The notes under the pieces: generated by a model
Told to the model about the DNA's origin: nothing
Seen by the model: the letters and a program-made list of their open reading frames with translations, nothing else
The model's database searches: none
Part shown: piece by piece, positions 8,042 through 11,496 of the stretch
Position numbering within the stretch: position 1 is the stretch's first letter
How the letters are laid out: each line of letters starts with the position of its first letter
Made by a program: the position numbers and the translations under genes
Assembly (NCBI GenBank): GCA_020024775.1
Contig: JAHHTF010000025.1
Location: 1 to 11,496, forward strand
DNA length: 11,496 bases
Source of the DNA: Ureaplasma sp.
GTDB lineage: Bacteria > Bacillota_I > Bacilli_A > Mycoplasmatales > Mycoplasmoidaceae
Direction: 5' to 3'

Positions 8042-8746
8042 GTGAGTAATTCTTCAAAACCCTTTACCACGATTCAAAACTTTTCTACCACGAACAAATT
8101 TGTCTTTCGTGAAGAATTATTAGTCATTTTTATTTTAGAAAAAAATACATCACTCCAAATTAACAAAATTATCTCTACAATCAAAAATTGTATCTATAAC
8201 TATATTTTATTTGTTGATGAATCATATGAATACTTAGATGAATTAGCTAGTAATCAAATCAAGTATTTTGATACAAATGATTTAGAGTTAGATAATATCT
8301 TTAACAAAGCTTTTAAATATGCACTAGATAATAAATATCAATACACAGTGCAATTTGATTTGGATGGACAATACGATATTCGGGAAATCGAATTGTTTCA
8401 CATTAAAGCAGTTGAAGGATATGATTTGATTGTTGGGGACAGATTAGGGAATAGATCTTTTAAATATGAAAAGATTAATAGTAATCTAAGTAATATTTTA
8501 AAGATGAGTTCAATTGAATTAAAAGATGTTATGTGCAACTTTAGATTGTTCAATTGAAACTTTATGGAACTTTATTTATTGCAAAAAATAAAAACCATTG
8601 AACCATATGGTTATAAAAAAACAATCCAAAAAAACAACATTAAAGTTGTTAAACAACCAGTCAGTATTAGATTAAATAATGAATCTTTTCGAGATGAAAA
8701 GAACCTTAAAACAAAAGCCAAATTTTTTCTTAAGATGTTATTTTAA
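8042..8746 (+). CDS. GT2-like (GT-A fold) glycosyltransferase, divergent, 234 aa
   Basis: Resembles the polyprenyl-phosphate-sugar branch of glycosyltransferase family 2, which transfers sugar from a nucleotide sugar. The key region is QFDLDGQYDIREIELF (104-119), matching the DADGQH metal/nucleotide motif, followed by GYDLIVGDRLGNRS (126-139) like the family's DLVIGSR. Then comes DVMCNFRLFNWNFME (162-176), equivalent to the DxxCGFRLxxR block, and a tail KNNIKVVKQPVSIR, like the usual IxEVPV strand. The N-terminal IPAxNE segment is replaced by LLVIFILEKNT, and no membrane helices follow, so it should be soluble or peripheral. TGA is Trp at 172. It starts with GTG behind a strong Shine-Dalgarno, 15 nt after the preceding gene. 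The acceptor is unknown; glycolipid or lipoprotein glycosylation would fit a wall-less cell. Fold call fairly good, activity uncertain. Confidence 0.75.
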
Positions 8747-8766
8747 TAACAGGGAGATTTTTAAAT

Positions 8767-9507
8767 ATGCCTAGAAAACACTTAATTGCTTCTGGGATTA
8801 ATAAGAAGCAACAACAACAAGCAAAAGTATGAATGAAATGTGCTAAAGAAATCAAAGCTGCTGCTAAGATGGGTGGACCTAATCCAGAAGCAAACCCAAG
8901 ATTAAAAGCTGCAATTGATAGAGCGCTACAAGCTAACCTTTCTAGAGATTCAATCCAAAAAAACATCCAAGGTGCTAACAAGGATGCTGATAAACTAGTT
9001 GAATTAGTTTATGAAGGATATGGTCCTAATGGATTAGCAATTATGGTTAAAGTATTAACTGATAATGAAAATAGATCAATTTCTGCACTAAGAGGATATT
9101 TCTCTAAATTAAAAGGGCAAATATCTAAACCTAATTCAGTTAAAATGATTTTTAGTGAATTAGGTCAATTCATTATTGAAAAATCAAAAGCAACTGATGA
9201 ATCAATTTTAGAAGCAATTGCAGAAGCTAGCAATGTTAATGATAGTGATATTGTTGATCTTAAAGATGATGATGAAACAGCATATGAATTATTAGTTGAA
9301 CCAAAAGCATTCTTTGATATCAAAGAAGTATTAACTAATAAAGGTATTGAATTATATAATGCTGAAATTAAATTAATTCCAGATTCAAATTCATTAGTTG
9401 ATTTAAACGAAGAACAATATGCTTTATTAGAAAGATTCATTGAAAGTTGTGAAGATGATGACGATGTTCAATGAGTAGTTCACAACTTAAATGAAGTTTT
9501 AGAATAA
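8767..9507 (+). CDS. yebC: YebC/PmpR family protein, 246 aa
   Basis: Members of this family are described as transcriptional regulators and, more recently, as ribosome-associated factors that ease translation of proline-rich stretches. The mollicute-type N-terminus MPRKHLIASGINKKQQQQAK replaces the usual MAGHSKWANIKHRK. It is followed by the family hallmark GGPNPEANPRLKAAIDRAL (37-55), NLSRDSIQKNI, YEGYGPNGLAIMV and NENRS. The rest matches the two alpha/beta domains, ending in an acidic ESCEDDDDVQ tail before WVVHNL. TGA is Trp at 22 and 236; the real start is the ATG at 8767 with AGGGAG 10 nt upstream, earlier than a standard-code reading would give. Full length. It overlaps nothing and is followed by ispG after 1 nt. 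Its place in an operon with pheST is consistent with a translation role, an inference. Confidence 0.95.
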
Positions 9508-9508
9508 T

Positions 9509-10582
9509 ATGAATCTAAAACACACTAGAAAACACACAATTAAAACCATGATTGGTAACCTTCAAATAGGAAACCAAAATCATGTGGTTATTCAATCAAT
9601 GTGTACAATCAAGACTTCTAAAACTTTAGAAGTTCTAGAACAAATTAATAAACTATTTTTATTAGGATGTGAAATGATTAGAGTTTCAATCCTAGATGAT
9701 TCAGATATTGAATCATTGAAAAGAATTGTTAAAGAATCTCCCATTCCAGTTGTTGCTGATATTCACTTTGATCCTAATTTTGCAATTAAATCAATTTTAG
9801 CTGGTGCTAAGAAAATTAGATTAAACCCAGGTAATATTAGTAACGAAGAAGAACTTCACAAAATTTGTGACTTAGCTAATCAATATGATGTTGCTATTAG
9901 AATTGGAGTGAACTCAGGTTCATTACCACTTGATTTAGTTGACAAATATGGTGTTAGTGAAAAATCAATGATTTTAGCTTTAAAAAGATATATTGATTTA
10001 TTCAATAAATTCAAATTTAATAAAATCATTATTTCGTTAAAATCAGAAGATCCTTTGTTAATGATGAAGGTTTATCAAAAAGCATCTAAGATTTATAAGT
10101 ACCCATTACACCTAGGTGTTACTGAAGCTGGTCAGGGTGTTGATGGTGTAATTAAATCTTGTGTTGGATTAACACCATTATTATTATCAGGGATTGGAGA
10201 TACAATCAGAATTTCTTTAACTGATGATCCCCAAGAAGAAATCTATGCTTGTAAAAGATTATTAAACACTTTAGGTTTAAGAAAAGATATGGTTGATATT
10301 ATTTCTTGCCCAACATGTGGTAGATTAGAATACAACATGAAAACGGTTGTACAAGAAATAAAAGAATATACTAAAACCTTAGACATTCCATTAAAGATCT
10401 CAATTCTAGGTTGTGTAGTAAATGGAATTGGTGAAGGTAAGATGGCTGATATTGGATTAGCTGGAAGTAAAGATAAATGCATCTTGTTTAAACAAGGCAA
10501 AATATATAAACAAATAGATTCTGAATTTGCTATTGAAGAATTAAAAGCTTTAATAGATGAATACAAGAAACAATATAGATAA
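9509..10582 (+). CDS. ispG: 4-hydroxy-3-methylbut-2-enyl diphosphate synthase, 357 aa
   Basis: Catalyses the penultimate MEP-pathway step, reductive opening of methylerythritol cyclodiphosphate to HMBPP, using a [4Fe-4S] cluster and flavodoxin/ferredoxin electrons. The TIM-barrel half begins with VVIQSMCTIKT, VADIHFDPNFA and RLNPGNI, and continues through GVTEAGQG. The cluster half holds SCPTCGR (C267, C270) and GCVVNGIGEG (C302, E309). This Cys/Cys/Cys/Glu spacing equals that of E. coli C270/C273/C305/E312, so the cluster site looks intact; the usual NGPGE has Ile for Pro. It has no Trp, hence no TGA. The ATG is 1 nt after yebC (TAATATG) without a Shine-Dalgarno, so translation is probably coupled. 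It is the last gene of the unit, followed by a strong terminator. MEP genes are absent from most mycoplasmas; other pathway genes are not in this window. Confidence 0.96.
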   Translation: MNLKHTRKHTIKTMIGNLQIGNQNHVVIQSMCTIKTSKTLEVLEQINKLFLLGCEMIRVSILDDSDIESLKRIVKESPIPVVADIHFDPNFAIKSILAGAKKIRLNPGNISNEEELHKICDLANQYDVAIRIGVNSGSLPLDLVDKYGVSEKSMILALKRYIDLFNKFKFNKIIISLKSEDPLLMMKVYQKASKIYKYPLHLGVTEAGQGVDGVIKSCVGLTPLLLSGIGDTIRISLTDDPQEEIYACKRLLNTLGLRKDMVDIISCPTCGRLEYNMKTVVQEIKEYTKTLDIPLKISILGCVVNGIGEGKMADIGLAGSKDKCILFKQGKIYKQIDSEFAIEELKALIDEYKKQYR

Positions 10583-10584
10583 AT

Positions 10585-10623
10585 AAAACATCTAATAGGC
10601 AATTAGCTTATTAGATGTTTTTT
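10585..10623. terminator. Strong bidirectional terminator between convergent ispG and lipoprotein genes
   Basis: AAAACATCTAATA (10585-10597) is perfectly complementary to 10609-10621. The stem extends inward by three more pairs (one G-T) around loop aatta. A T-run ends the plus-strand side (10618-10623) and TTTTATTT follows on the minus strand, so it can stop both transcripts. The stop codon of the minus-strand gene (10622-10624) lies at its base. Confidence 0.9.
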
Positions 10624-11365
10624 AGACTGTTGGCAGGAATTTAATATTTGAAATAATCAACGTGTTTTCTTTAACTTCAACATCTGGTGTATGAAAATCT
10701 ACTAATGTTGCAGATGGTCATGTAATAGAAATAGAAGTTGGAGTTATCGCTTTTAATGTTGCGTTGTACGGAATTATTAATCTTGGATCATCCAATGTGT
10801 TATTAATACCAGCAATAATACTTTGTGCTTTTGCAGGCAACTGAGACATTGGGAATGATGGTGTAAATAAACTAACGGTTTTGTAAATAATATCCGATAC
10901 TGGTTGAAAGTTCTTTTCGATTACTTTAGGAAATTCTATATTAGCAACTAAAAGAACGTTATTAGTTGATATTACATTATTGGTTTGAAAAGGTTTAATA
11001 ACAACCGCTTCAGGAATGATTTGGATAACATTCGGCTGAATTCCAGCAACTACTGTATATGCTGGGTCAAATACTAACGAGCCCAATCCATTGTTCAATG
11101 CGAGCAATAAACCATTTTTATCAGCAACCAATTCTTGCAAGTTAACATATCTTTTTGCATAATTGTTTATTGAGTCATAAATTGTTTTTCCAAAAGCATC
11201 GAATTGTGGACTAGAAATTCCAGGGTTTGGGAGAATAGAATTGCAAGGACAATTGCTTTCTGAATGGGCACAAGAAGTTGCAACAACTGTAGTCGCAACA
11301 ATAGGCACACTCAATAGTGGAACCCCAATTGCTAATCCTATTAATATTCTTTTGTTTTTGTTCAT
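10622..11365 (-). CDS. Surface lipoprotein, 247 aa
   Basis: A typical mollicute lipoprotein: basic N-terminus MNKNKR, a hydrophobic stretch of about 22 residues (7-28), then lipobox ATSC with the lipidated Cys at 32, followed by a Ser/Asn/Cys-rich spacer (CAHSESNCPCNS). The mature part has no further membrane segment and is rich in Ile, Val, Pro, Asn and Thr, consistent with an extracellular beta-rich domain anchored in the cell membrane. The extra Cys39 and Cys41 after the lipid site are unusual. I chose ATG 11365: a TTG seven codons upstream would lie at or before the expected transcript start, and GAAGAG precedes the ATG. TGA is Trp at 216, so the protein runs 25 residues beyond the standard-code stop to TAA 10622-10624. 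It may belong to the P35-type lipoproteins of M. penetrans relatives, but I cannot confirm it. No specific function assigned. Confidence 0.88.
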
Positions 11366-11388
11366 ATAATTGGCTCTTCTAAGCAATT

Positions 11389-11397
11389 ATTATAACA
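11389..11397 (-). promoter_or_regulatory. Extended -10 promoter for the lipoprotein gene
   Basis: On the minus strand TGTTATAAT (11397 to 11389) is a perfect extended -10, 23 nt upstream of the chosen ATG. No good -35 is visible at the usual spacing. I see no homopolymer or dinucleotide tract in the spacer of the kind that phase-switches some mycoplasma lipoprotein genes, and no invertible-element repeats within the window. Confidence 0.65.
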
Positions 11398-11481
11398 CAA
11401 ATTTACGTTGTTTTATTACAAAGCCACTATAAAAAAATTATTTTAATATTTTTCATTCAAAATGAACACACTATACACAGA

Positions 11482-11487
11482 TATAAT
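11482..11487 (+). promoter_or_regulatory. Possible -10 box for a gene beyond the right edge
   Basis: TATAAT in the plus direction, 9 bases from the window end, where the sequence finishes with ATG. It could start a divergent gene to the right; an ATG this close would make the transcript essentially leaderless, so the true start may lie further on. In such AT-rich DNA a chance match is quite possible. Confidence 0.3.
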
Positions 11488-11496
11488 AAAATTATG

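Noticed and set aside
8063..8096. Repeated taccacga in the first codons of the glycosyltransferase gene
   Set aside because: Two 8-base copies inside coding sequence, encoding FTT/STT; too short to mean anything.
11366..11386. TTG start giving seven extra residues on the lipoprotein
   Set aside because: It sits at or upstream of the transcript start expected from the extended -10 at 11389-11397, and MNKNKR is the usual form of a lipoprotein N-terminus.
11452..11466. Inverted repeat ttcatt-caa-aatgaa, with a similar ttcattcaatgaa near 857-869
   Set aside because: Both lie in very AT-rich upstream regions, the match is short, and no third copy was seen, so a shared operator is not supported.

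Overview
The window is AT-rich DNA from a mollicute (Mycoplasma sensu lato). The strongest evidence is the genetic code. Ten of the eleven protein genes are open only if TGA is read as tryptophan, and the window carries the matching tRNA-Trp with anticodon UCA. All 27 Trp codons I could place are TGA; I saw no in-frame TGG. Short spacers, overlapping genes and an AxSC lipobox also fit. An ispG gene (MEP isoprenoid pathway) is unusual in this class. From memory of the literature it points towards the M. penetrans/M. iowae side (Malacoplasma), but that placement is inference.

Layout. (1) 1-820, minus strand: an edge hairpin, a MerB-like (alkylmercury lyase family) gene, a terminator, and tRNA-Trp(UCA). 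(2) 821-954: a divergent promoter region. (3) 955-4190, plus strand: obg, nadE and a gene for a membrane-anchored protein with a C-terminal ASCH/PUA-like domain, overlapping or almost touching, closed by a hairpin-plus-T-tract terminator. (4) 4191-10623, plus strand: a probable six-gene operon pheS-pheT-(143-aa unknown)-(GT2-like glycosyltransferase)-yebC-ispG. It opens with a -10 box and ends in a strong hairpin that also serves the convergent gene. (5) 10622-11365, minus strand: a lipoprotein gene with an extended -10 promoter. (6) 11366-11496: an upstream region with one possible plus-strand -10 near the edge. No stretch over 300 bases lacks a gene.

Functional sense. The plus-strand genes are mainly translation and core metabolism: ribosome-assembly GTPase Obg, NAD synthetase, both PheRS subunits, YebC and IspG. 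The accessory genes are the more interesting ones. The MerB-like gene keeps every MerB catalytic and structural cysteine and the Asp at matching spacing, but a standard-code reading cuts it off before the second catalytic cysteine. PheT keeps its domain order but has a badly degraded amino-acid editing site. The ASCH-like domain is tethered to the membrane by two helices and a long polar linker.

Limits: all family calls come from motif recognition by eye, without database searches. No mobile element, CRISPR array, rRNA or long repeat was seen.
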